Positions 12,063 through 22,711 of a stretch of DNA of 41,423 nt are shown in pieces. How positions within the stretch are numbered: the first letter of the stretch is position 1; each line of letters opens with the position of its first letter. The DNA is from Smittium mucronatum. Lineage: Eukaryota; Kickxellomycota; Harpellomycetes; Harpellales; Legeriomycetaceae. The translations under genes and the position numbers were made by a program. Below the pieces are notes generated by a model. That model ran no database searches. It was not told where the DNA came from and saw only the letters and a list, made by a program, of their open reading frames with translations. Where the stretch lies: positions 1-41,423 of the forward strand of contig LSSL01007718.1 of assembly GCA_001953115.1 (NCBI GenBank), given 5' to 3'.

Positions 12063-12995
12063 ACCTTCAATAACCTTAGTTTATATAGTATATTCGTGCC
12101 CTGCAAAATTCCATTATCGAGATCTTGTATGAAATTCCGGGATAAATGTCATCCGAGATACATAACAAGCATCTTTCCTCTATGTATGTAGATTTTAGAC
12201 AAGTGGGTGGGTATATTGCATCTGGGATGGTGGAGTCATTTATACGCATTTCCACACTTAATTTTTGAGCTTTATATCTATGGTTCAAGTATAATAAAAC
12301 CAAGGGGTAAAAAATCCAATGAAGTTACTAACCACTATATTAAAAAACAATCTTTTTCTTTAAAAGATTTCAATTAGGAAAATTCTTGTCTGGTAAAATA
12401 TTAAGACATCAATTGGTGCTCATTCTGGATACATATTAACTACCGGAAAAGTAGCCGTGTAAATATAAATACAAAAAGACACGAATCGATTGATGTTATA
12501 TTTATGGATAGAAACCTAAAAACATTATTTGGAAGATAAATAGTAGCCGCAGCGTCATGATCACCAAATTACATGAATACATCTATAATACTCACTATTT
12601 ATAAGAAACCATAAGATAAAATAAGAAAAAAAAACCCTCAATAAATATATATATTTTAAAAGAGCAAGTAAATATTATGTTAGTTTACAAGATAAATAAA
12701 TATATATGTATAAGATGGATGGATCCATGAAAGATGCATCCGAAGAATAAGAAAACGAAAATCTAATAAATTGTTTTTGGGAAAGTTAAAATGCATCCTC
12801 TGGATAGGTTTCAAGTTCTAAGGCCGGAAGAATAAAATGCAAGAGCACGTGGGGCATGGAGTTATCGATGAATATTAGTGAAGTGCGAGATAGGTTTCTC
12901 AAAGAGGAATAATCTTACAAATATCAAAACTTATTATCAACGATCCAAAAATAGCAATAAATCCTCTAAGATTGGTTTAACATGACTGAAATAGA
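12063..12995. other. Gene-free stretch downstream of the bHLH gene
   Basis: This is the 3' flank of the minus-strand bHLH gene, followed by the end of the structured segment. About 12080-12300 is slightly less AT-rich and has a 75-codon minus frame without any recognisable motif; I treat it as noncoding. A CACGTG hexamer lies at 12846-12851. Confidence 0.5.
12846..12851. promoter_or_regulatory. Palindromic E-box CACGTG
   Basis: This perfect E-box sits about 145 bp beyond the stop codon of the bHLH gene. Proteins whose basic region carries His-x3-Glu-x3-Arg, as this one does, typically bind CACGTG. Its position on the 3' side makes a promoter role uncertain, and a single hexamer could be chance. 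Confidence 0.25.
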
Positions 12996-15370
12996 TCACC
13001 TAAGCCTTAAATTTTCTTTTTGTAAATTCTCTATATACAACACAGCGGCCTCAATGATGGTTGCTTTACTAACTTTAGTTCTCTTTGACTTCTTCTTTTT
13101 GGATTTGGTGGGCTTGGAGACATCCTTCAAGAGAGATGCAGAACCCAAGATACCAATATCACTAGATTTTCGGCTAATTCCATCAAGGGTTGAGCCATCA
13201 AAAGATCCCAAATCAGCAGAAAAGCTACCAGCTTGGACTTGATCACCATCTTTCAAATTCTCGGAGACTAATTCAGTTAACTCATCAAATAAGCTCTTTA
13301 TGTAATTACGCCTCCTCCTTTCAGACTCAATATGGTTTAAGCGCTTCTGATCTTTAGAAATGGTGATTGATGAATCTGGAGACTTTAATGCTTTTTGGTT
13401 GGATTCACCAATCTTTTTATTGGGCTGAGGCAAATTCCGTGACAAGTTGTTCTTTTCCGAAATGGTTGATTTCTTAGGAAGAGAAGAGTGAGTAGGAAAG
13501 GCGATTTTAGGAGATTTAGAATCCTTATCCTGATTAATTACATCAGGCTTAAGACCAACTGCAGAAGAATAATGCTGTAAGGGTTGAATATTACCGAAGT
13601 TAATATCAAGGGGATAATGTGTATTGGAATTTTCTGAAGATAACTGCGCTATGTTACCAGCTCCAAAATTGTTCGAATCGTTAACGTTATTTTGTAATGA
13701 GTTAGAAGATATTGTAAGCCCAGATTGAGGAATTGTGAGGTTAGCTTGGGAGTACATAGCAGAACCAAGATTGAAGCTTTCTAACTTTAGGTCACTAAGG
13801 TTGGAAGGGAACTTGATACCAGATGCATCAAATTCGGGGGCAGTTCTTTTAAGATTTTGGATTTTTCTATTTTCAGCATTAACCAATCCTTCATCAAAAG
13901 CTGAAATGGAGCTGGCCAAACCTGATGGAGAGTATTCCTTCTGGAAACTTTGTCTTCTAAGAAACTGTCTTTTAGCCAGAGCAGTCTCCTCAAAGGATAG
14001 GGGTTGGGCAAGTTCGAAATCGTTGGAGGTCTCAAAGTGCTTTGAATTCCTATAGGGGTTTTTGTTAACATTGGAATTTGAACCACGGCTTCTTATTGGT
14101 ATATGCCTCATAGGCGACCTTGGTGCAGATACCGGACTAATTGAAGATGCAGAAACTTCAACATCCCCTTGCAAAGCAGAACGATGATATTTCTGATGGA
14201 ACACTTTCATTGCTTCATTAGCAGAGCTATCATTTAAGGACCCAGAAATTGCAGGAGAGGTGGGAATGAAAGAGGGGGAGTTTCCAAATCCAGGGACAAC
14301 ATCAGTTGGCAATGGATTACTGAACATAGAATCAAAAAAGTTAGAGGCGAAATCAGAAAAAAATGGAAGCGAATCAGGAGCATTGTCAGGGGCTGGAACA
14401 TTATTTAAACCAAAGTTAGAGTTTCCATTGGAGTTGTTGTTGTTGTTGGTGTTTCCGTGTCCAAACAGAAAGTTTTTCATATGCAGATGATTGAATTCTA
14501 AAAAATCGAAAAGTGATTATAGTCGAAATACAAATTAAAAAAAAACTCAAAAAAAGAAGAGGAAAATTACCTTCAGAATTAGAATCAATCTTTCCATTAA
14601 ATGATAGTAAATTGACATCCGGGGAAAGAAAATCAAACTCCTTCCCATTGTTTTTAGAATTCTGATATGGAGCATTATTAACAAGAAATTTAGAATCATC
14701 GTGAAATTGTGGGTATAAATTATTAGACTTAGATAAAGGATCAGATTCCAGATTAGACAGAAAATCGGCTATATAAGACTCCTCATGGTTGTCGAACAAA
14801 GAACCGAAAGCGCCAACTGGATCTTGAGATAAGCCAAGAGGTAGATCAATATGATGATTATCAAGAGTACAGCCAGGATAGTTAAGATGCTCTTGATCGG
14901 GCAGAAAAAGACCTCCATTCTCGGGAAAATCATGGCCATAACCAAGGCCAAGAGCATCATTGGAAATGGGATTCGAATCAAAGCTATCTAGCTTAATGTT
15001 CGGATCAAAGCCTATAGTAGTGGCAAATAGCTTATCTAATTCAGCCAAATGCTTTTTTTCAAGAATTGGCTCAGAGTTGGATATTTGCATAGGGGTTTTT
15101 GGGGTATTAAAAGGTAGTCCGATCTCATTTAATCCAGTTTCCAAATTAAAGTTTTTATATCTATAAGAATCAGGAAATAAGCTACCCTCGTTGCCTCTGA
15201 AAGGAAAAGATTGATCTATATTTAAAATTATAGAATAATCAGATTTAGATTAGCAAAGAAAATTATACATATAATTAAAATAGCAGATAAGGAAGTAACA
15301 AACCAGCTGATTGCATCTCGCGGGTGTGGATGGTGTCAGAAGACCTTTGAAATAGCTTTTCCCAATCCAT
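12996..15370 (-). CDS. bHLH transcription factor with an unusually long loop
   Basis: Three exons: 15370-15304, 15194-14571 and 14497-12996, giving 730 residues. The start is ATG 15370 (MDWEKLFQ), preceded directly by an in-frame TAA. The second intron (73 nt, GTAATT...TTTTAG) is clear. The first is less certain: the pair 15303/15195 gives ...QSAGNEG, while 15299/15197 gives two more residues (...QSAGLGNEG), and both keep frame. The long N-terminal part is rich in Asn, Ser, Pro and acidic residues, with a poly-Asn run near residue 250, and fits an activation region. The basic region spans residues about 612-630 with His619, Glu623 and Arg627 in the H-x3-E-x3-R pattern known to contact CACGTG-type E-boxes. 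Helix 1 is about 628-643 and helix 2 about 705-726. The loop between them has roughly 60 residues and a Lys-rich patch (KPTKSKKKKSKRTK). The protein stops right after helix 2 (LQKENLRLR), so little or no leucine zipper follows unless a further 3' exon exists. It likely acts as a nuclear DNA-binding dimer. Confidence 0.85.
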
Positions 15371-17586
15371 TTAGCTTTATTACTGTAAAAAATGGTATTT
15401 TGAAAAGTTGTGTACAATACAGTATTTTTCTAATTGAAGAAATTAAAGAAAGGGGATTTTAAAAAAATATATGATATATCAACCAAGGGATCCAGACGAA
15501 AGATTAAAAATAGAAATACAAAAACAACTAAATGAAATTTCTAACAGAAAAATTTACGATGCCTATATAAGGATAGAACCCAGTCTTATAAAGATTTTTC
15601 AAGAAACTAATCATATATATGTATCAAATTCACAAAAATAAGTTCGACACTAGTAACAAGGATAATTGGGACTAAGAACACTGAGTAATAAAATAGAAAT
15701 TGTCAGTCAAAAAAAGGGTGGTGATGAGGTGAGGCCGGCTATCTGTAATCAAACTCAAAATATCTATTTAATGTAGAAATCTTGCCTAATCATGCAAATT
15801 CATTCGGTCATTCTAAAATAGGTTGCAAAGGTATAGTTATTAGTTGGATAATTGATTGTGCTCCGGACTTTTAGTCATCGTCCGCTCTTACTGAAAAATC
15901 TTTTGTGGGTAGATATTTATGGCATTTATAATGAATTTAAAATATGTACCTAAATCGGATGCACAGGAATTTTTTATGTAAATACTATTTCACCTTATTT
16001 GGAATATACACAAAAATTATGCAAATAAATTATCATATATGTATATTTTTTATTGGTGGTTCTTTTGGGAACCCATCAAACCCCGACAAATTCTAGCCAT
16101 TCAAATAGATCATTGTTTATTATTCATTCAGCAATTTTCAAGCAAATAAATTTTTTTGAAAAGCACCTCAACTCCTATTTGGAATTTAATTTTGTTCCAA
16201 TAGAACATATATATTACAAAATGTAATTAAATGGACGAAAAAAGTGATTTAGTTTTAGGGAAACCAAACATTTCTATCTTCTAATATTGCTTTTATTCGA
16301 TTGCTGGTTCAATCATGGACTATTTCCTATCAAAACAGCTATGGGTAGAGGGCAATAAACACTATTTTTATTTGTAAAGTCATTACATATTTGGTGTGTG
16401 CCTCCAAAAATGGAAAACTAGCTTGTGAACCTATAGCTATTAGTGTATAGGAATATGTGTCTCGAATATATCAGGAAAAAATATAAAAACCTGTTTGAGA
16501 ATAAAAATAAATACACAGCGGCTTCTTATTCTTAGACGACAGATTTTAATAGCTCATTTTTTTCGGTCGGCGTTTGCATTAGACGTTTTTATTAGATAAT
16601 AACACCAATTAACCCTTTGATTTGAGCAATAAACTTAATTCTTCCGATTCCCAAATTGACCTCAAAACCAATTATAATTCCAATGAAACTCAAGTAAAAC
16701 AGTTAAAAAAAGAACCTCTACTAGAACAATGTTCGCAATATTAAGTCCGATTGTCTATATCATTTTTGTTCTTGGAATTGGGAGTACAATATTGTCATTC
16801 GATAAACATACCAATAAATTTCCTTGATTTCTAATGTATGATTAATTTTAATATAATAATGCTAATCTCCGAAATAGTATCTGTAAATGCTCAAATAGAT
16901 GATCTTTAAAATGCCATGATATTCGAACACCTACGTTCTAAACTGCCTATTCCGTCCCTTCCAGAAATAAATTCAACTTTATGCAAATGAAGCTGTTTTT
17001 ATCTTTTGAATTGAAAATATTCAAGTTTTTAATTCATAACTTGTTTTCAAGTGATCAAAAAGTGTTCCAAGAAATCAGTGGTCAATATGAAGCATTCCAA
17101 CTGTCTAAACTTCCAACATTGTGCTTTTAATATCTACAAGGAATAATATAAGCTGGTGACTATCATAAATAAAATAAAATCTAGTCTATCCCCAATGGTA
17201 TAAAGATTTTTTAACCATAACAATATTGTGGGATAGGATTTTAATTACATTCTATTGGACCTTATATTTCATTCGCCTATACAATACCTCTGCTCAACAA
17301 TTATCAAGGTCATCGATAAGCATTTCAATTGGATTCAACTTGATTTGTCTAAATGGACACGCCTTCAAAAATCAGTTCAATTTTTTCAAAAATGTAAAGA
17401 TTACTTGCTATATTAATATTTTCATACTTCTATATCAAATAGGAACCCTATTATTATAATCAAGATTAGGATTTTCGCAAATCTCAAACATAGCCACTAA
17501 ACACCCAGGGGTCTTTACTTATATTATCCTTATATTATAGGCGTTTAATTTTTCAATTAAAATGGGTTAGTCATAAATTTTTTATC
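15371..17586. other. Gene-free stretch upstream of the bHLH gene
   Basis: The part next to 15370 must hold the bHLH promoter and leader. A TTTTTTACAG sequence just before the start codon looks like a splice acceptor and may end a 5' untranslated intron. Beyond that I see only AT-rich sequence with short random open frames and no element matching the repeat families to the right. Confidence 0.5.
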
Positions 17587-17851
17587 TGGGAGATTCTCAA
17601 AGGTGAGCGGACACCTCCATTTTGAATTTTTACGACTTGTCCAATTTGGAAATATGCCAGCAGAAAATTGTATAAATGTATTGGATAATACAGAAGCGGA
17701 GTTAATATATACACCCTCTATTGGAATAATGTTTAAATTTTCTACCTAGCTAATGTGTTTTTTCATTTTTACTGGTTTGGTGAAATTAAATTTTATATCA
17801 TCCAATGATTTACACAGTAAATAAAAGTCTGGTCTTGAAAAGAATCTCCCA
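17587..17851. mobile_element. Non-autonomous element, GGGAGATTCT family, full length
   Basis: Starts TGGGAGATTCTCAAAGG and ends TTGAAAAGAATCTCCCA, so the termini are inverted repeats of about 11-17 bp. The 265-bp interior has no coding capacity. Shared subterminal landmarks in the family are GAGCGGACACTTCC-like sequence after the left end and a TTTTATTGGTTTGGTGA-like block about 90 bp before the right end. I could not settle a target-site duplication, so the superfamily is open. Confidence 0.75.
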
Positions 17852-19232
17852 ATTAGAACATCTCTTGGTCCTGTTAATGAAATTTAGCGCTTTCTATTTA
17901 CTGGTCAAATTATTTAGCTCAACATAGGGGTATAAAAACCCCAACAATTTATTTATCGACAATGGCTGATTGCAATTTTTTTGCCGGTAGCCCTAAAACG
18001 AAAAAAAAAAAAAACTTGATTAAATATAAATACACACCATTATTAATAGAAAAATGGTTGATCTAAAACCATAAATATAATTGGTTTGGCTTTTCAAAAT
18101 CGATGGTACAAAAATAGCCTTCACTTTTTGTTCAATATAATCAATAAATTGAAAATTATTGTATACTATTGGATATATATATAAATTGGTCCAATTGAAA
18201 AAATGGATTTTCACAAATAGGAGCGAGGCAAAAATTTGGGACCGGAGATTATTAAATCATTCATCTATCAAAGCAGCGTTAATATCTCACAAGTATTAAC
18301 CCAACATGAGTCTATAACCATTTAATCTCCGGTGTCATACAAGCCCATCTCTTGACAAAATAGCTTTAGCTTGTTTTAATATTTGATAGCATATAAAATA
18401 TCATTTTGAAAGTCAATGAAGCTTCTCCAATACAAAGATATACATTTTAAATGTAAGCTGATTTTTTTGGAAAGTGGCTGGTCTCTTTACAATTATTTCC
18501 TAAAGAAACTAGCCCTCTCAAGATTTCAGGAGGATATTTGATTATCATTTGGTGCCACAAACATTACTTATCACTACAAGAGTTGGATCACTAATTTTCA
18601 TTTACTTGTTAATTGAAAATGCACTATTAAACACTGACCATAATTGGAATTATATTTTTTGAGTTTGAGGTCTTAATGATAAAAAGGGATTTAAAAATAA
18701 ATTTTCACTCTTAATAAATATTTTTTGTAATCCGATTTCGCTAAAAAATGAGAGTACGCTTATAATTAATTAAAAATTTTGAATAATAAAAAAATAAAAG
18801 CTCTTTTTCTTGCAAATAAAAAAAATTAACAGTTTAAATCTTATTATTATTGGTGCTATTCGAGCTATTTTTAAAATCATAAGAATCCACTAATATGCAT
18901 TAATTTTATAACCAATAGAATGTGATTGTCTCAAGCCAAAATGTAAGTAGAATAAACATTTTTTATAAAAAAAAATACACGTTTTTATCCTCCGATCGCT
19001 TAAATAAGCAAAAAAATTAACAAGGCTACCGATTTTATGGCTAACAAAAAAAAAGAATTTGAATCTAGATTATTTTTGTGCTTCAGATAATCAGCTGTTC
19101 AATCGACTTGTATAACATTAAATTTGGAAATATGTATTTATACTTTAATATTAGATAAAATTGTACGCAACAAGCGCGTTGATTTGTTACTAAAAATCAT
19201 GGATGATCTTAGCATTTTATGGAAAGATTTCA
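17852..19232. other. AT-rich stretch with one decayed TTAA-family copy
   Basis: Apart from the decayed element at 18086-18255 I see no gene or structured feature. Open frames of up to 64 codons coincide with repeat sequence or AT-rich filler. Confidence 0.5.
18086..18255. mobile_element. Decayed copy of the 172-bp TTAA family
   Basis: The interior keeps family landmarks in the same order as better copies: ATGGTACAAAAATAGCC, CACTTTTTG, TATACTATTGGAT, CCAATTGAAA, AAATAGGAG and TTTGGGACCGG, ending at TTAA. The left terminus has drifted beyond recognition. Confidence 0.55.
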
Positions 19233-19498
19233 CCATTTGAGAGACTCTATTCAAGACCAGGCTTTTTATGAATATATAAACCATTAGATATAAAAAAAAA
19301 TTATAATCATTAAGCCAACAAAAATAGATTTTCGTTCTAGCTTTAGTAATATTTCTACACTACACCAATGGATGATTTCTTTGCAATTATAATTTAATAA
19401 TACGCTATAATTTTATAAAATATCCTACTGGTATATTATCAAATTAGATTTATATGATTTTAATATGTAAGTGCCTGCTCTCAAAGACAATATCTCAT
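19233..19498. mobile_element. GGGAGATTCT-family element, reverse orientation
   Basis: Begins with TTTGAGAGACTCTATTCAAG, continues with ACCAGGC and ends GCTCTCAAAGACAATATCTC. This is the reverse order of the landmarks in the 17587 copy. The length is about 265 bp. Its right end touches the TTAA that begins the next element. Confidence 0.6.
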
Positions 19499-19670
19499 TT
19501 AACCCTTTCAGGGTTGATTGTACCAAAAATCGCCTTACATTTTGTTCAGTGCTATCAATAATTTAATATTATTTGTATATTATTGGAAAGATCACGAATT
19601 TAGACCAACTGATATAGAAAATATGCATAAATAAGAATGAGGCAAAATTATGAGCCCAGAAAGGGTAAAA
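19499..19670. mobile_element. 172-bp TTAA-family element
   Basis: TTAACCCTTTCAGGG at the left and CCCAGAAAGGGTAAA at the right form inverted termini. The second TTAA has mutated to TAAA. Noncoding; same order of interior landmarks as the 19770 copy. It lies directly against the end of a GGGAGATTCT element. Confidence 0.75.
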
Positions 19671-19769
19671 TATGAATGAATTTAGTGGCTCAATTTTTAA
19701 TAATGTTGCTAACCTCCAAACGACACGAATCCATCTATTTTTCATAGCTTTAGAATCTGCCATTTATGC

Positions 19770-19941
19770 ATAACCCTTTCAGGGTCAATGGTACAAAAAA
19801 TGGCTTTCACTTTTTGCTCAATGTTTTCATTAGGTTAATATTTACTGTATACCATTGGATAAATCAAGAAGTTGGGCCAATTGAAAGGGCCATTTTTAGC
19901 AAATAGGAGTGATGCTTAAATTTGGGCCCGGGAAGGGATAA
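19770..19941. mobile_element. 172-bp TTAA-family element
   Basis: Starts ATAACCCTTTCAGGGTCAAT and ends GGGCCCGGGAAGGGATAA. It is one of the best preserved copies: GGTACAAAAAATGGC, TATACCATTGGAT and GCAAATAGGAGTGATGC occur in series. The termini are inverted repeats of about 15 bp with CCC next to the TTAA-type site, as in piggyBac-like elements. No transposase is present. Confidence 0.75.
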
Positions 19942-20778
19942 GAGAATGTTGAGACGATAGATTACCAATGGTTTGTGCATATCGGAGTTTTTTGGCTTGC
20001 TTTCTGCGATCAATAAATTATGTTGGGCTAGTGTACAACTTGGTCGGTGATGGGTTAATTCTTTTGTCGCTGGTAAACTAAACTATACCACAGTCTATGA
20101 CCAAAATTTATTCTGATTGATTCTTACTTTCTTACATTTACATTTTATTGGTCATTTTGTTAAAATTGTAATTATTAAAATTTTAGGGAATAGGAGCACA
20201 TAAACATGCTGGCTACAAAAGAAATGTAAATTGTATTAGCTTAATATTTAAATAGTTCGATTACTGAGCTCATAGATTTTTATTATTTTTTTTTTTACGG
20301 GATTAGCTCATGTAGTAAACAAAAGATTAAAAGGCTCAATACAACATATAAAAACATAAGTTTTTTGTTCCAAGAATCCTACTTAATATTTGGTTTGATT
20401 TGATATAAATAAGTCTATTATCAAAATTATGTATAAACCAGCCAATAAACTCAGTAAAAAAATTTTGATCCTTGGTACTTTCGATAAAAAACGGAAATTG
20501 TTTTTCGGATAATTCGGACATTTTAATAAGAACAGGTTTTTGAACTGAGATAATTCTTGTTACCAGCAAATATGGAATTTGAAGTTTTCAAAAAAACCTC
20601 AAAGCTTTTTTGGGTATGTCAAAAACTAGTATCAAATATAGCTTCGGTTTGTATCAACAAAGAAATAAACAGAAAACAATGTAGCAAAACTTAAATATAA
20701 ATTCACAAAACCATTAGATTCGCATATAAGACACTTTTTTTTTGTCTTTTAGATGTTTAGGTTCTATATTAATGCTGT
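19942..20778. other. Gene-free stretch
   Basis: A TTAATTCTTTTGTCGCTGG sequence near 20055 resembles one terminus of the longer TTAA elements, but no matching second end was found. Otherwise nothing recognisable. Confidence 0.45.
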
Positions 20779-20950
20779 TTAACCTTTTCTGGACCCAAAC
20801 TTGCGTCTCACTTCTATTTGCGCCTATTAACCAATTCAGTTAACTAGATTTCTTGATTTATCAAATAACACATAACTACTAATCTATAAAACATATCATT
20901 GAGTAAAAAATGAAAGCCATTGTTTGTACCATCGGTCCTGAAAAGGATAA
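20779..20950. mobile_element. 172-bp TTAA-family element, inverted orientation
   Basis: Begins TTAACCTTTTCTGGACCCAA and ends ACCATCGGTCCTGAAAAGGA. The interior is the reverse complement of the 19770 type, with TGAAAGCCATTGTTTGTACC near the right end. Confidence 0.7.
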
Positions 20951-21108
20951 GGGATTACAGAACAGCTTTTTTAATCCTTCAATGCCCAAAAAATCTAAAA
21001 TTTAAAACTTGAACTCATCAGAAATTAAAAACTGATGTTATTATTCGGCTTTGATCGCCTGGTTGTCTACTAATCCTATTCGATCTAACAAAAACGTCTT
21101 TTTTTTAG

Positions 21109-21280
21109 TTAGCCCTTTCCGGGACCAACTTTGCGCCTTGCCATTATATGCGTATATTTGCAAATCTAATTGGCTCAAAAATATGATCAGGCCAATGATA
21201 TACAAGTAATATTAAACTAATAATAACATTAAGCGAAAAGGGAAAGCCATTTTTTGCATCATTGCCCCTGAAAGGGTTAA
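21109..21280. mobile_element. 172-bp TTAA-family element, inverted orientation
   Basis: TTAGCCCTTTCCGGGACCAA at the left and GCCCCTGAAAGGGTTAA at the right. Well preserved, noncoding, exactly the family length. Confidence 0.78.
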
Positions 21281-21752
21281 CCAACCTGAAAAAAATTGAA
21301 ACTCAAAAACTTGTAGATCTTAACTCCTTGGTCTCTGGTGTGCATTGGTACCCGGATTTACTGAATCTTCAATAAATACTTTTATAAATCGCGAAAATTT
21401 GACCAATAGAGCACTAATTTATCAAAGGCATCAAATTGGTATAAATATTGACAACGAAGATGGAACGAAATATTTCACCAGCGACATTAAAGTTGAGCAT
21501 TGAAAGCTACAGTAATGAAACCTAAATTTTTTTCATTCAAAATTTATTGTATTACTAGCCTTTAGTCATCTTAAGCTTTTTCCAAATTTCTCATTACTAA
21601 TCAGATGATAGATTACGCTTTATTTTTTAAGTGATGAATTATTTGTAGCTCCGATTTGCTGCAAATATTTTATTTCATTTTAAATAATTTTAGGGATATC
21701 CAATGAAACTTTTTAATAATGTAGATGCTATTAGCTTATGATTTAGATTTCA
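21281..21752. other. Gene-free stretch
   Basis: AT-rich sequence without a gene. A TAGCTCCGATTTGCTGCAAA string near 21645 matches an interior block of the 178-bp CTCTTTCGTC family and may be a fragment of it. Confidence 0.45.
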
Positions 21753-21932
21753 TATAACTCTTTAGTCGAAAGTAGGAAAGTTCATGCCATTTTCATGACC
21801 AATACTTATGCCGCTTTAGTTTTCATAAATGCGAATTAATATTCTAATTTCGATTAGTTCCAATTTATAAAAACATTATTGAAAATTCTGCAAATCGGAG
21901 CGCTTAACACATACCTGAGACGAAATAGTTAT
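21753..21932. mobile_element. CTCTTTCGTC-family TTAA element, decayed
   Basis: ATAACTCTTTAGTCGAAAGT at the left and ATACCTGAGACGAAATAGTT at the right are drifted versions of the family termini. The interior shares TTCATGCCATTTTCATGACC and GCAAATCGGAG with the 39518 copy. About 180 bp, noncoding. Confidence 0.6.
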
Positions 21933-22137
21933 TACGAGATCATATCTATCTTTGATTTTAAGATGATTTGTGGTTTTTTGAAATGACTAGAAATACGTTT
22001 ACTTTTTCAATGATGCCTTTTTTTTTTCAATAACAAGTTCTGCAAAATATGTGCTCTGTTATATCAGCTGTTTTATATTCTCGTCTATTTTTTTCTCGAA
22101 TTTGTGAGATTCGCTACGAAATTGTGTCACCTTCTTG

Positions 22138-22308
22138 TTAGCCCTTTCCGAGCCCAAATTCTTTCCTTACTCCTATTTGTGTATATTAGCTATTTCAATT
22201 GGTGTAAATTTCTGTTTTAAATAATAATATCCAATAATTATTTAATTGCTGATAAAATCGAACATGATAACAAAGATATTTTTGTGCCATCGGTCCTGAC
22301 AGAGTTAA
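22138..22308. mobile_element. 172-bp TTAA-family element, inverted orientation
   Basis: TTAGCCCTTTCCGAGCCCAA at the left and GCCATCGGTCCTGACAGAGT followed by TTAA at the right. 171 bp; CTCCTATTTGTGTATATTAG is the expected left subterminal block. Confidence 0.72.
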
Positions 22309-22591
22309 ATCAGTACTACTTTCTTAATTAAGAAATACATAACTAAAAAAATAATAAATTTGTTGGGTAATTCAAATTTGGAAGTATAATTCTTTATTCT
22401 TTATGTGAAATGTCTTTTTTTTAACACGGATTTATAGTAAAAGACTATAACATAATTAATTAAAACCAAAATTCTACAATAGCTAAGACTACAAAAAATT
22501 AAGTAAGTAAAAGATCTCAGACCAAAGAATTACTTGTCAGAATATTAACTGCGTACCTACTAGGAATTGCTTCAAGTTTCTACTTATAATG

Positions 22592-22711
22592 TTGAGAGAT
22601 TCATAGTGCTAGTGTGTTTTTCTACTTTTATTGGATTGGTGATGATCAGATTTTATTTCAGCCAATAGTTTACACATATATATGAGTTCTGGTCTTGAAA
22701 AGAATCTCCCA
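22592..22711. mobile_element. Internally deleted GGGAGATTCT-family element
   Basis: The left end (TTGAGAGATTCATAG) is followed at once by the right half of the family (TTTTATTGGATTGGTGATG, CAATAGTTTACACA, TCTGGTCTTGAAAAGAATCT, CCC). Only about 120 bp remain of the usual 260, so most of the left half is lost. Confidence 0.55.

Noticed and set aside
13735..14490. Plus-strand frames of 106 and 76 codons and a minus frame of 99 codons
   Set aside because: All overlap the bHLH coding exon in other frames; the bHLH frame has the recognisable domain.
15718..15760. GTGATGA as a possible C box of a C/D snoRNA
   Set aside because: No D box (CTGA) lies at a fitting distance and no terminal stem is visible.
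20055..20240. Possible further TTAA element starting TTAATTCTTTTGTCGC
   Set aside because: Only one end can be seen; no matching right terminus near the expected length.
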